Of a stretch of 64,000 nt of DNA, positions 1-8,197 are shown piece by piece. How positions within the stretch are numbered: the first letter of the stretch is position 1; each line of letters begins with the position of its first letter. Source of the DNA: Chryseobacterium oranimense (GTDB lineage Bacteria > Bacteroidota > Bacteroidia > Flavobacteriales > Weeksellaceae); NCBI RefSeq assembly GCF_900129755.1, contig NZ_FQWT01000001.1, positions 186,001-250,000 of the forward strand. Reading direction: 5' to 3'. The notes beneath the pieces were generated by a model. That model saw only the letters and a list, made by a program, of their open reading frames with translations, searched no databases and was not told the DNA's origin. A program made the translations under genes and the position numbers.

Positions 1-164
1 TAAAAATCTACGGTTTGCTAAGCTGTTCTTCTGGCAAAAGAATGAAAATGGAAAACAGGGTCTTTTTTAAATCTGAAGAAGAAGCGCTGGAAAATAATTA
101 CCGCCCATGCGGACACTGCATGAAAGAAAAGTACAAACAATGGAAAAATAATCTTTATCCATAA
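1..164 (+). CDS. Ada-type metal-binding domain protein, C-terminal fragment
   Basis: Partial: the gene begins left of the window, and the reading frame opens at base 3 and stops at 162-164. The 53 visible residues resemble the zinc-binding domain of the Ada methylphosphotriester repair protein: an S-C-S-S-G-K-R segment, then N-R-V-F-F, E-E-A, Y-R-P and the C-G-H-C pair that supplies two zinc ligands. In Escherichia coli Ada the first pair is C-x3-C; here the first position of that pair reads Gly (Y-G-L-L-S-C), so only three of the four cysteines are present. The protein stops soon after the motif, with no AraC or methyltransferase domain, so it is a small stand-alone domain protein. The fold assignment is fairly safe; DNA-repair function is uncertain. 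Confidence 0.6.
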   Translation, partial: KIYGLLSCSSGKRMKMENRVFFKSEEEALENNYRPCGHCMKEKYKQWKNNLYP

Positions 165-230
165 AAAATATAGAAATTCTGTCATGTTACATCGCTTTTT
201 TTTAATACCATTGTATTAGAATGTACAGTC

Positions 231-1010
231 ATGAAAATTAAAATATTTGGATTTCTTATTTCCGGTATTATATCAGCGTATGGCCAAACAGCAGTGATTG
301 AAGTGAATTATGAGACTAAAATCATTCAGGACAGCATCAACAAAAGCCAGATTAATATATATTCCTCCACTTTATGGTGCAATAACCTGGAATCGTCCTA
401 TTACAGCCGGGAAGCTAAAGCTTACTATAATGGAAATTCCAATCAAACTAAAATGGCAGGCACAATCAATACCAGTTACGGAGCTATTCCCAAATATCCT
501 AAGTCGGTAAGCAGTGTTTATAAAAACAAAGAAAGTTTATTGGTATCCATGCCTGTAGGAAGACATATTTTCACTTATGAGGAACCTCAGCTGAAATGGG
601 AAATACTGAACGAGAAAAAAGAAATAAAAGGCTTTAAAAGCCAGCTGGCCAAAACCACAACCGATACCGGCGATACTTTTTTTGCCTGGTTTACTGAGGA
701 AATAGCAATTCCCGACGGACCTTTCAGGTTCAAAGGCTTATCCGGTCTGATACTTGAAGTATACAATAAAAACAAAACCATTGAAATTTATGCTACGGAT
801 ATTAAGAAATCTGAAGAAATAATAGAGCCCTTAAATTATGTGACCAATGTCAAGACCAAATCTAAAAATCAGTTTTTAGAAGCAAGAAAGACTTATCAGG
901 AAAATCCATCTGTTTACAATGGAAATATGAGAATATTTGATGAAAATGGTAATGAAACCACTAAAAAGATGACCGATCGTATAAAAAATCAAACCACTTT
1001 TCTGGATTAA
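231..1010 (+). CDS. GLPGLI family protein
   Basis: A 259-residue protein with an N-terminal signal peptide (hydrophobic to about residue 18, then A-Y-G-Q), so it is exported. The central G-P-F-R-F-K-G-L-S-G-L-I-L-E-V segment matches the signature of the GLPGLI family, a Bacteroidetes-restricted family of secreted proteins of unknown function; the signature is slightly altered here (GLSGLI). The protein is close to the usual family length and looks intact. A sequence resembling a -7 element (TACCATTG, one mismatch) lies shortly upstream, and a strong hairpin terminator follows, so it is probably transcribed alone. The biochemical role is unknown. Confidence 0.85.
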   Translation: MKIKIFGFLISGIISAYGQTAVIEVNYETKIIQDSINKSQINIYSSTLWCNNLESSYYSREAKAYYNGNSNQTKMAGTINTSYGAIPKYPKSVSSVYKNKESLLVSMPVGRHIFTYEEPQLKWEILNEKKEIKGFKSQLAKTTTDTGDTFFAWFTEEIAIPDGPFRFKGLSGLILEVYNKNKTIEIYATDIKKSEEIIEPLNYVTNVKTKSKNQFLEARKTYQENPSVYNGNMRIFDENGNETTKKMTDRIKNQTTFLD

Positions 1011-1056
1011 AAGCTGAATTTTAAATCAGATGCCATTTATATAAATAGTATAAAAA

Positions 1057-1089
1057 ACAAAAGAAGCAATAAAGTATTGCTTCTTTTGT
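1057..1089. terminator. Bidirectional hairpin terminator
   Basis: Perfect 15-bp stem (1057-1071 with 1075-1089) and a three-base loop, A-rich on one side and T-rich on the other. It sits between the GLPGLI gene on the plus strand and the tRNA array on the minus strand and can terminate both. Confidence 0.85.
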
Positions 1090-1094
1090 CTTAG

Positions 1095-1167
<73 letters not shown>

Positions 1168-1206
1168 GTGTATCTTTAGAGTGCTTACCGAAAGCACTTA
1201 GCTTAG

Positions 1207-1279
<73 letters not shown>

Positions 1280-1318
1280 GTGTATCTTTAGAGTGCTTAC
1301 CGAAAGCACTTAGCTTAG

Positions 1319-1391
<73 letters not shown>

Positions 1392-1429
1392 GTGTATCTT
1401 TAGAGTGCTTACCGAAAGCACTTGCTTAG

Positions 1430-1502
<73 letters not shown>

Positions 1503-1514
1503 ATATTGTGAGTG

Positions 1515-1522
1515 CAAAGATA
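1515..1522 (-). promoter_or_regulatory. -7 promoter element of the tRNA-fMet array
   Basis: TATCTTTG on the minus strand, an exact match to the Bacteroidetes TAnnTTTG element, ending 12 bases before the first tRNA. No clear -33 element. Confidence 0.65.
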
Positions 1523-1592
1523 CGGCTATTTTTTGAAAATCCTAATTTTTCTTTTAAATAAAGGACTTTTATGAAAACTATTTTATTATTTG

Positions 1593-1600
1593 TATCTTTG
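1593..1600 (+). promoter_or_regulatory. -7 promoter element of the Sua5-family gene
   Basis: TATCTTTG on the plus strand, only four bases before the ATG at 1605. Transcription would start at or next to the start codon, implying a leaderless message. It also rules out the upstream TTG at 1590 as the start, because that codon lies across the promoter. Confidence 0.6.
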
Positions 1601-1604
1601 TTTT

Positions 1605-2216
1605 ATGGCAAAAATACTGAAAATTTATCCGGACAACCCTCAGGAAAATCTTGTGAATGAGGTGATTAAAACCTTACAAAACGGCGGGCTTATTATCTAC
1701 CCTTCAGATACGATCTATGCCCTGGGATGTAATATTTTTGATATAAAAGCCATGGAGAAACTGGCTCAGCTCAAAAAAGTAAAGCTTGAGAAGTCTCAGT
1801 TTTCGATTATCTGTAATGATTTAAGCCATCTTTCAGATTTTACCAGGCCTATTGATACCTCCGTATTCAGGTTTCTGAAAAGCCATCTTCCGGGACCTTT
1901 TACTTTTATTCTGGATGCCAATAAGAGTCTTCCGCTGGCTTATAAAAATCATAAAACCATCGGTATCCGTGTTCCTGACCATCCGATTCCGCAGCTTATT
2001 GTAGAAAAGCTGGGACATCCTATTGCATCAACCTCTATCAAGGATGATGACGAAATCATTGAATACTCTACCGACCCTGAACTGATCGCTGAAAAATATG
2101 ACCACCTCGTGGATATTGTCATCGATTCCGGATATGGGGATAATGTGGCTTCCACCATTGTGGACCTTACCTCCGGAGAACCGGAAATCATCCGTCAGGG
2201 AAAAGGAATTATTTAG
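1605..2216 (+). CDS. Sua5/YciO/YrdC family L-threonylcarbamoyladenylate synthase
   Basis: A 203-residue single-domain protein of the YrdC fold. The family makes threonylcarbamoyl-AMP from threonine, bicarbonate and ATP, the first step of the t6A37 modification of ANN-decoding tRNAs. Visible motifs are Y-P-S-D-T-I-Y-A-L-G (about 33-42), the K-S-Q-F-S-I segment, L-P-G-P-F-T-F (about 95-101), I-G-I-R-V-P-D-H-P, and a C-terminal S-T-I-V-D-L...I-I-R-Q-G. It lacks the extra C-terminal Sua5 domain, so it is TsaC/YciO-sized. The ATG at 1605 is preferred because the upstream in-frame TTG falls in the promoter. YciO-type paralogs have weak activity, so the exact role is not certain. Confidence 0.85.
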   Translation: MAKILKIYPDNPQENLVNEVIKTLQNGGLIIYPSDTIYALGCNIFDIKAMEKLAQLKKVKLEKSQFSIICNDLSHLSDFTRPIDTSVFRFLKSHLPGPFTFILDANKSLPLAYKNHKTIGIRVPDHPIPQLIVEKLGHPIASTSIKDDDEIIEYSTDPELIAEKYDHLVDIVIDSGYGDNVASTIVDLTSGEPEIIRQGKGII

Positions 2217-2235
2217 TGAAGGTTAATGGCTGAGA

Positions 2236-2952
2236 GTGATCGTTAGGGATATAAGTTTGAACGGAAAATACGCGACAGGAATTCTTTTAACTTTTGTGCT
2301 TCTTGCTGCGGCAATGCTTTATTCTTTTCCGGTCATATATTCTGTTACAGGGGTAAAAGCATTTACAGCAGTTAATTTTTTTTACACAAGGATTGCCCTG
2401 TGGATAGTTCTTCTTTTTATTATTCTGTACAATTTTTTCATAGAAAAAGATTCCTTTCTACTATGGAAAGAGAAAAAATATCCGGTATTGTTTTACATTA
2501 AAGCTGTAGTAACCCTATATCTGATCTGCGCTTTCGGCGGAGCTTTTCTGAATTTTATCGTCCAGATTTTTATCCATGAGAATCTAAGCAGAAAGATCGT
2601 TCAGATAGCCTCGCTCTTCAGAAATAATTTCCCGTTGATTATCTCCATCTGCCTTACAGCAGGGATTGTGGAAGAGCTTCTCATGCGTGGATATATCCAG
2701 CCGAGAATTGAAAAAATATACCATAACCAATACCTGGGGATTTTTGTTTCAGCTATGCTATTTGGTATTCTACACAGTACTTACGGAACGATCGGACAGG
2801 TCATAATCCCTTTCTTTATCGGAACTGTTTTTGCTGTATTTTATAAAAAATATTCAAACATAAAAATCCTTATCATCTGCCATTTCATGTATGATTTTGT
2901 CTCGATGATGATAATGAATTTTATTGACATTAAACATTTATCTGCACTCTAA
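2236..2952 (+). CDS. CPBP-family intramembrane glutamic endopeptidase
   Basis: A 238-residue protein with several predicted membrane helices. The three motifs of the CAAX protease/bacteriocin-processing (CPBP, Abi) family are present: E-E-L-L-M-R-G with the catalytic glutamates at about 146-147, F-G-I-L-H with His180, and H-F-M-Y-D with His216. Members cleave within or near the membrane; substrates of bacterial members are mostly unknown, and some act on peptides or confer immunity. The GTG at 2236 is the longest start, 19 bases after the Sua5 stop; a later start is possible. It lies in a plus-strand run with the genes on either side and is probably co-transcribed. Confidence 0.8.
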   Translation: MIVRDISLNGKYATGILLTFVLLAAAMLYSFPVIYSVTGVKAFTAVNFFYTRIALWIVLLFIILYNFFIEKDSFLLWKEKKYPVLFYIKAVVTLYLICAFGGAFLNFIVQIFIHENLSRKIVQIASLFRNNFPLIISICLTAGIVEELLMRGYIQPRIEKIYHNQYLGIFVSAMLFGILHSTYGTIGQVIIPFFIGTVFAVFYKKYSNIKILIICHFMYDFVSMMIMNFIDIKHLSAL

Positions 2953-2957
2953 ACATT

Positions 2958-3716
2958 ATGAAAATTATAACTTCTCCAGCGAAATTGATGAACGTTGAGA
3001 ATTCAACAGACTTTTTAAAATCAACCACTCCGAAATTCATCGAAGAAGCCGCTTTTATCCAGTCTTATTTAAAGCATAAATCCCCGAAATATCTTTCCGA
3101 ACTTATGGAAATATCTTCCAAGCTTGCTGATGAAAACTGGGAAAGAAACCAGAAATGGAAAGCCAAACCGACTGCCAAAGAATCTGCCCCTGCCCTATTT
3201 GCATTTACAGGAGAGGTTTACAGAGGTTTGGATGCCAAAACACTCAATAAAGAGGCCGTTGATTATTTGCAGAAAAATCACAGGATGCTTTCCGGATTGT
3301 ACGGACTACTCAAACCATCCGATAAAGTCATGCTTTACAGGCTGGAAATGGGACGCCATTTTGAATTCGATCAATATAAAAATCTTTATGAATTCTGGAG
3401 GGAAAAAATTACTGACCAGCTTAATTCCGAAATGAAAAAAGGTGAAATTCTCCTTCATCTGGCCAGCAACGAATACGGAAAGGTTATAGACAGAAAAAAG
3501 CTGAACCATAAGGTGATTGATTTTGATTTCTATGAACTGAAAGACGGAAAACTGAAAACCATCGTAGTTTACACCAAGCATGCAAGAGGTCTCGTGGTAA
3601 GGTTCTGTGCAGAAACCAATGCCAAAACGCTGGATGATGTAAAAGCATTCAACTATGAGGGCTACCTGATCAATGAGGAAAAATCTACAGACACAAAACT
3701 GGTTTTCACAAGATAA
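2958..3716 (+). CDS. yaaA: Peroxide stress protein YaaA (DUF328/UPF0246)
   Basis: A 252-residue cytoplasmic protein matching YaaA along its length: the start M-K-I-I-T-S-P-A-K, the central F-T-G-E-V-Y-R-G-L-D, the L-S-G-L-Y-G-L-L-K-P segment, N-E-Y-G-K-V-I, and the C-terminal A-R-G-L-V-V-R. In Escherichia coli YaaA lowers intracellular unincorporated iron during hydrogen peroxide stress, and it has a DNA-binding helix-hairpin-helix-like element. It begins five bases after the CPBP stop and its own stop abuts the prmC start, so the genes are likely one transcript. It looks intact. Confidence 0.9.
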   Translation: MKIITSPAKLMNVENSTDFLKSTTPKFIEEAAFIQSYLKHKSPKYLSELMEISSKLADENWERNQKWKAKPTAKESAPALFAFTGEVYRGLDAKTLNKEAVDYLQKNHRMLSGLYGLLKPSDKVMLYRLEMGRHFEFDQYKNLYEFWREKITDQLNSEMKKGEILLHLASNEYGKVIDRKKLNHKVIDFDFYELKDGKLKTIVVYTKHARGLVVRFCAETNAKTLDDVKAFNYEGYLINEEKSTDTKLVFTR

Positions 3717-4568
3717 ATGACAGTATCAGAATTCAAAAAATATTTTAAATCGGAACTTTCCCCATTGTATAATGATTCGGAAAGTACTTTTTTATGCTCC
3801 GTTTTTATACAGAAAATTGTGGGGCTTAACTCATTTCACCAGAGAAAATTAGCTGATCAGCCGCTTCTCATTGATGATGAACAAAAGCTTATTGCAGCGG
3901 TTTCGGAGTTAAAAACCGGCAGACCCTACCAGCAGATCCTTGGCGAAACGGAGTTTTATGGAATGCTGTTCTTCGTAGATGAACATGTACTGATTCCCCG
4001 TCCGGAAACGGAGGAACTGCTTGAAATGGCAATCCGTACCATCCGGAATTCAGGATTTCAGACTCAAAATCTTAAGATCCTGGATATAGGAACCGGAAGC
4101 GGCGTCATTCCTCTGGTCTTAAAAAAGCATTTTCCGGAAGCGGAAATTTCATCCGTTGATTTTTCTGAAAAAGCTTTGGAAACAGCAAAAAGAAATGCTG
4201 AATATCATCAACTTGAAATTAATTTCATTCATACAGATTATCTGAATTCAGAATTAACTGAGGTCTATGATGTCATTATTTCCAACCCTCCTTACATCGG
4301 AATGGAAGAGGAAACTGAGATTGCAGATTCCGTAAAAGAGTTTGAGCCTAAAATAGCGCTGTTCTCTCCTGTTCAGGACGCCCTCATTTTTTACCGAAAA
4401 ATTGCTGCAGATTCAAAGCAACATCTCAAAGATAACGGTCTTCTGTTTTTGGAAATCAATCAAAAACTGGGCCCGGAAACACTGGATTTATACATTGATT
4501 CTTTTGCTGAAGCTCAACTTATCAAAGATTTATCTGAAAATGACCGTTTTATCTTTGGACGGAAATAA
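3717..4568 (+). CDS. prmC: Peptide chain release factor N5-glutamine methyltransferase PrmC
   Basis: A 283-residue protein that methylates the glutamine of the GGQ motif of release factors RF1 and RF2, using SAM. The N-terminal helical domain contains the R-P-Y-Q-Q-I-L-G segment that binds the release factor, followed by V-L-I-P-R-P-E-T-E. The SAM-binding loop is L-D-I-G-T-G-S-G (about 122-129), and the catalytic N-P-P-Y is at 190-193. The ATG directly follows the yaaA TAA with no gap, suggesting coupled translation. Length and motifs are normal for the family. Confidence 0.93.
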   Translation: MTVSEFKKYFKSELSPLYNDSESTFLCSVFIQKIVGLNSFHQRKLADQPLLIDDEQKLIAAVSELKTGRPYQQILGETEFYGMLFFVDEHVLIPRPETEELLEMAIRTIRNSGFQTQNLKILDIGTGSGVIPLVLKKHFPEAEISSVDFSEKALETAKRNAEYHQLEINFIHTDYLNSELTEVYDVIISNPPYIGMEEETEIADSVKEFEPKIALFSPVQDALIFYRKIAADSKQHLKDNGLLFLEINQKLGPETLDLYIDSFAEAQLIKDLSENDRFIFGRK

Positions 4569-4578
4569 CAACCGAATT

Positions 4579-4938
4579 ATGGAAATCATCACACATCTTG
4601 CCAACAACATAAAAATTGCCGAAATTATTTCTGATCAGATAGTTATCCGGTCTGTTCAGGACGGACTGGACCTTCTTGGAGACCTATATTACCAGGGTTT
4701 CGATAAATTAATTATTTATGAGAAAAACCTCACTCCTGAATTCTTCGATCTGAAAACAAAAATAGCCGGGGATATCCTGCAGAAGTTCTCCAATTACCGG
4801 GTAAGCCTTGCCATCGTGGGAGATTTTGGAAAATACGAAAGCAAAAGCATCCGGGATTTTATATTTGAAAGCAATAAAACTAAACATATCAACTTCACAG
4901 AAACATTGGAAGATGCTTTGAACAGAATTGTAAACTGA
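4579..4938 (+). CDS. DUF4180 domain-containing protein
   Basis: A 119-residue cytoplasmic protein beginning at the ATG at 4579; an in-frame upstream extension only overlaps prmC out of frame and is rejected. The pattern (I-R-S-V-Q-D-G-L-D-L-L-G-D-L-Y-Y-Q-G-F-D, then F-F-D-L-K-T-K-I-A-G-D-I-L-Q-K-F-S-N-Y and S-K-S-I-R-D-F-I-F-E-S-N) fits the DUF4180 family. These proteins may be related to STAS-like folds, but their function is unknown. It follows prmC by 10 bases and is the last gene of the plus-strand run. Confidence 0.75.
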   Translation: MEIITHLANNIKIAEIISDQIVIRSVQDGLDLLGDLYYQGFDKLIIYEKNLTPEFFDLKTKIAGDILQKFSNYRVSLAIVGDFGKYESKSIRDFIFESNKTKHINFTETLEDALNRIVN

Positions 4939-4953
4939 TTTTTTTTGATAAAC

Positions 4954-5019
4954 CACTAATTACACAGATTTACACAAATATATCCACAAATAAAATCTGC
5001 GTAATCTGCTTAATTTGTG
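4954..5019. repeat. Imperfect 26-base inverted repeat
   Basis: Arms at 4954-4979 and 4994-5019 pair over most of their length; both contain CAGATT and AATTA blocks. The arms flank a 14-base spacer in the gap between convergent genes. The left arm also has a direct-repeat texture (ACACAGATTTACACA). It resembles extragenic repeats that I associate with Bacteroidetes intergenic regions (from memory, not checked). The rest of the 4939-5163 gap shows no gene. Confidence 0.55.
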
Positions 5020-5163
5020 AGAGAAATAAAAACTACTAAAGAATTTTTCTAACGCAAAGTTTTACTTTTATTACTGCTTATTTAAAGATGGCAAAGGTAG
5101 GATCAACAAGTTGATCTGATGAAGCGCATGGATAAGTAAAAGCTCTTAAAATTGCTATTAAGC

Positions 5164-6132
5164 TTAGAATTGCTTCCTTTCAAAAAAGCGGATGGCATCT
5201 TTTATTGCCTTATCAATGGACTGATACCTGATTCCAAGCTCCTCCACTGATTTCTTATTTGAATAAAAATTATCAATCCTCAATGCTTTCATATTGGCAG
5301 AGCTTAAACCGGTCTTTATTTTAAGCTTCCGCAGACCATCACCAATCACTCCCAGCATGACCAGAACCGAATCAGGTATCGGAATCATGACAGGGTTCTG
5401 GCCGGTTATAGTGTTTATTTTTCTGAAAAACTCTTTATAGGTAAGGTTTTCGCTGGCTAACAGGTATTTCTCGCCTCCTTTTCCCTGTTCAACAGCTTTT
5501 ATAATTCCTTCTGCAGCATCTTCCGCATGCACGAAATTTTTTGCCCCTTTAGGATAAAAGACTACCTTCTTTTTCCAGGCCCATAAAATGATTTTCCCCG
5601 AACTCGGTTTGTGATCATAGGCTCCTATCATAAAAGTAGGGTTTACAATAATCACATTGGTCTTCCTGCCTTGTTGAAGGAGATAATTCTCTGCTTCCAG
5701 CTTGCTTTTCGCGTAGTAAGAACGGGTGAAAGGATAAAGCTGTGGAGCCTGTTCATTTCCCCGGTCTGCAGAAATTCCATACCCCAAAGTATTGGCGGTG
5801 CTTACGAACAGGAACTTTTTCACTTCCGCTTTCGTAGCTTGTGCAAAAAGGTGTGCTGTTGCATCATAATTCGTTTTTTTGTAATCCTTGTAATTCAGTA
5901 GATCCTGACCGGTTTCTGCAGCAATATGGATAACGGCATCCATATCCTGCAGATATTCTGAAATATCTGAGAACAGACCACCTTCTATAAGTCGGAGATG
6001 TTCGCTTTTTTCGCCCAACCAGCTGCTTTTTTTGCGCACCAGAGCAGTAACAGAATAATCATATTGTAATAATTTAATGACAGTATTAGTCCCCAGGAGC
6101 CCTGTGGCTCCGGTCACGAAAACTTTTTTCAT
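5164..6132 (-). CDS. NAD-dependent epimerase/dehydratase (extended SDR) family protein
   Basis: A 322-residue Rossmann-fold protein. The nucleotide-binding loop T-G-A-T-G-L-L-G is at 7-14 and the catalytic Y-x3-K is Y140/K144, with an S-T-A segment near 111-113. The family includes dihydroflavonol-reductase-like and 3-beta-HSD-like enzymes acting on ketones or alcohols; the substrate cannot be read from sequence. The ATG at 6132 is chosen because the glycine loop then lies at the expected N-terminal position; the longer frame runs into the preceding gene. The start overlaps the upstream SDR stop as ATGA, so the two are translationally coupled. Confidence 0.85.
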   Translation of the reverse strand: MKKVFVTGATGLLGTNTVIKLLQYDYSVTALVRKKSSWLGEKSEHLRLIEGGLFSDISEYLQDMDAVIHIAAETGQDLLNYKDYKKTNYDATAHLFAQATKAEVKKFLFVSTANTLGYGISADRGNEQAPQLYPFTRSYYAKSKLEAENYLLQQGRKTNVIIVNPTFMIGAYDHKPSSGKIILWAWKKKVVFYPKGAKNFVHAEDAAEGIIKAVEQGKGGEKYLLASENLTYKEFFRKINTITGQNPVMIPIPDSVLVMLGVIGDGLRKLKIKTGLSSANMKALRIDNFYSNKKSVEELGIRYQSIDKAIKDAIRFFERKQF

Positions 6133-6914
6133 GCTTCTATTTCTTTTTTTATGGCACTGGTCATCAGAGGCAGTTTGATCCATATCGGCAGGATTTTCAT
6201 CACCAGCCAACTGACAGGATTTACCATAATAACGGAATCTCTTCTGAAAAGTTGCCTGATACAATAAGCAGCTACTTTATCCGGATCCAGGAGGGTGAGT
6301 TTTCCTAAAATACCTTGCTTTTCGATTCTTTTGCAGACATCTTTATTGGTTTTCATGGCACCGGGATTCACAACGCTTACAAAAACGTTTGTATCTTTCA
6401 GCTCTTCATGAAGCCCTCTTGAAAATGAATGAATAAAGGTTTTGGAAGCCGGATACACCGTTTTGAAACCTATGGGTGAAAAAGCAGCCATACTTGATAC
6501 ATTCAGAATATAAGCTTCAGGCTGTTTTAAAAGATTGGGTAAGAGCTGATGCGTGATCAGGGATGTTGCCGTGACATTGACCTGAAGAATAGTATTGATG
6601 TAAGCCGGGGATGCCTCCACGAATTTTTGGGTTCCTCCAAGACCTGCGTTATTGATCAGTATATGAATTCTAAAGGATTTATTCAGCCATTCCGTTAATT
6701 TCAATACGTTTTCATTCACCGAAAGATCTGTTTCATAATAGGGCGCCCTGATCCGGTAAGTCTCTTCAAGCTGCCGGGACAGTTCTTTAAGCTGCTGACC
6801 CGGAAGACTTATCAAAATAACATTAATATTCTTTCCTGCCAGATTTTCGGCGAATGCTTTTCCTAGTCCCTGGCTCGCTCCGGTTACTACAGCATATGAT
6901 TCTTTGGTATCCAT
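6129..6914 (-). CDS. Classical SDR family NAD(P)-dependent oxidoreductase
   Basis: A 261-residue short-chain dehydrogenase. It has the cofactor loop T-G-A-S-Q-G-L-G (11-18), N-N-A-G (88-91), the catalytic serines near 140-141, and Y154/K158. After the catalytic region comes an extended C-terminus with hydrophobic stretches, as in membrane-associated SDRs of the DltE/HSD17B12 type. It is the first gene of a two-gene unit with the epimerase-like gene, sharing a 4-base ATGA overlap. A TAGCTTTG promoter element lies 17 bases upstream. The substrate is unknown. Confidence 0.85.
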   Translation of the reverse strand: MDTKESYAVVTGASQGLGKAFAENLAGKNINVILISLPGQQLKELSRQLEETYRIRAPYYETDLSVNENVLKLTEWLNKSFRIHILINNAGLGGTQKFVEASPAYINTILQVNVTATSLITHQLLPNLLKQPEAYILNVSSMAAFSPIGFKTVYPASKTFIHSFSRGLHEELKDTNVFVSVVNPGAMKTNKDVCKRIEKQGILGKLTLLDPDKVAAYCIRQLFRRDSVIMVNPVSWLVMKILPIWIKLPLMTSAIKKEIEA

Positions 6915-6931
6915 AACACAATTTTATGGTA

Positions 6932-6939
6932 CAAAGCTA
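6932..6939 (-). promoter_or_regulatory. -7 promoter element of the two-gene SDR operon
   Basis: TAGCTTTG on the minus strand matches TAnnTTTG and lies just before the SDR start at 6914. It makes the SDR pair independent of the AraC gene upstream. Confidence 0.55.
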
Positions 6940-7057
6940 TCCTGTAAAGAAGTGTTGAATGTTCAGGATTATCTGAGTGAACACATTTCCTGTCAAAAAA
7001 TCAAAGACATTTAAATAATTGAAAAACAACAATTTAAATAAACAGGAACGTTAAAAC

Positions 7058-8167
7058 TTATAAATCCGAACCATTTTTATATTCAGATGGAGTCTGGCCG
7101 GTCAGTTTTTTAAAGGTGGTATTGAAAGAAGTTTTGGAATTGAATCCGGATTCGTAGGCAATTCCTAAAATTGATAATTTACTTTGAGAATCTTTAAGAA
7201 GTTTTTTCGCATATCCGATTCTGTATTCATTAACGTACTGGAAAAAGTTCTTTTTAAAACCGGTATTGATCACATACGAAAGATGATGTGTAGAAACGGA
7301 AAGCATTTCGGAAAGCCTGATAAGATTAAGCTCACTGTCCAGGTATGGTTTCTGCCTGTTCATGATGTCTTCCAGCTGGGTTTTGATTCTTATGAGTTCT
7401 TCATCGGAAATCAGTTTTTTCTTTACCTCTTCTGTTTCCTGATCTTCATCAATAGAGATCAGCTCTTCACGCTGCTTTTCTTCCAAAGGATAGATTTCTT
7501 TCTGTTTTAAAGAATAATAACCTACAGAATAGATAACCAGCAGAAAAGCTCCGTTAATGAAAAAATTCAGCGCCTTTGAATCATAGGATAAATTATAAAC
7601 AACGTAGACAATATTGATGATAAAAATAATTATAGTGATATACTCCAGCCAGTTCAGATTGATCCCTTCCGTATTGGCAGAAAACTGCTGGATCCTTTTT
7701 TTATGCTTCTGAATGGTAAAGTATGAAAGGGCGGTATAGAATATGGCCTGGAAAAGAATGAGACCTATGAAGACATAATTAAAAAACGTCTGATCTTCAA
7801 ATCCTCCAAAACGCTGCAATAAGATATTGATCCAGAAGATAACCGGAAGAATAAAGTACTTCAGATCTGAAATTTTAAATTTAAAGGAAGGATTGGTATA
7901 AAATAATACACTGAAATAAAACATAACCGGAGTCAGAAACTGAATGATCTGAACCGGAATTATAGACTGAACATCCACCTGAGTTCCTTTTACAAGTGTA
8001 AGAATCTCATCCAACCAGAAACTCGACCACAAAAACAGAAATATCCCGAACCAGAAATTGGCTTTCCGGTTTACTTTTAACGGATTGGACAGTTTCAGTA
8101 AAGAAAGCAGAACCAATGAACCATAGATTAATACAACGATGAAACGGTTTAATTCTGATGTGTTCAT
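7058..8167 (-). CDS. AraC-family regulator with N-terminal membrane domain
   Basis: A 369-residue protein with two parts. Residues 1 to about 220 hold seven or so hydrophobic segments. A charged linker (E-E-K-Q-R-E-E-L...E-E-V-K-K-K) leads to a C-terminal AraC DNA-binding domain (about 265-365) with both helix-turn-helix units: L-I-R-L-S-E-M-L-S-V-S and G-I-A-Y-E-S-G-F-N-S-K-T-S-F-N-T-T-F-K-K-L-T-G-Q-T-P-S-E-Y. This is a common Bacteroidetes design for sensing at the membrane. It follows the rhomboid gene by 30 bases and precedes the SDR operon, which may be its target (inference from position only). Confidence 0.87.
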   Translation of the reverse strand: MNTSELNRFIVVLIYGSLVLLSLLKLSNPLKVNRKANFWFGIFLFLWSSFWLDEILTLVKGTQVDVQSIIPVQIIQFLTPVMFYFSVLFYTNPSFKFKISDLKYFILPVIFWINILLQRFGGFEDQTFFNYVFIGLILFQAIFYTALSYFTIQKHKKRIQQFSANTEGINLNWLEYITIIIFIINIVYVVYNLSYDSKALNFFINGAFLLVIYSVGYYSLKQKEIYPLEEKQREELISIDEDQETEEVKKKLISDEELIRIKTQLEDIMNRQKPYLDSELNLIRLSEMLSVSTHHLSYVINTGFKKNFFQYVNEYRIGYAKKLLKDSQSKLSILGIAYESGFNSKTSFNTTFKKLTGQTPSEYKNGSDL

Positions 8168-8197
8168 TGGTTCTGATATTTTAGTTAAAGATAATCT

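Noticed and set aside
4402..4578. Upstream in-frame extension of the DUF4180 gene
   Set aside because: It overlaps prmC out of frame over its whole length; the DUF4180 homology begins at the ATG at 4579.
6133..6264. Extension of the epimerase-like gene to 6264
   Set aside because: It lies inside the preceding SDR gene, and the NAD loop would sit too far from the N-terminus. The ATGA overlap start at 6132 is natural.
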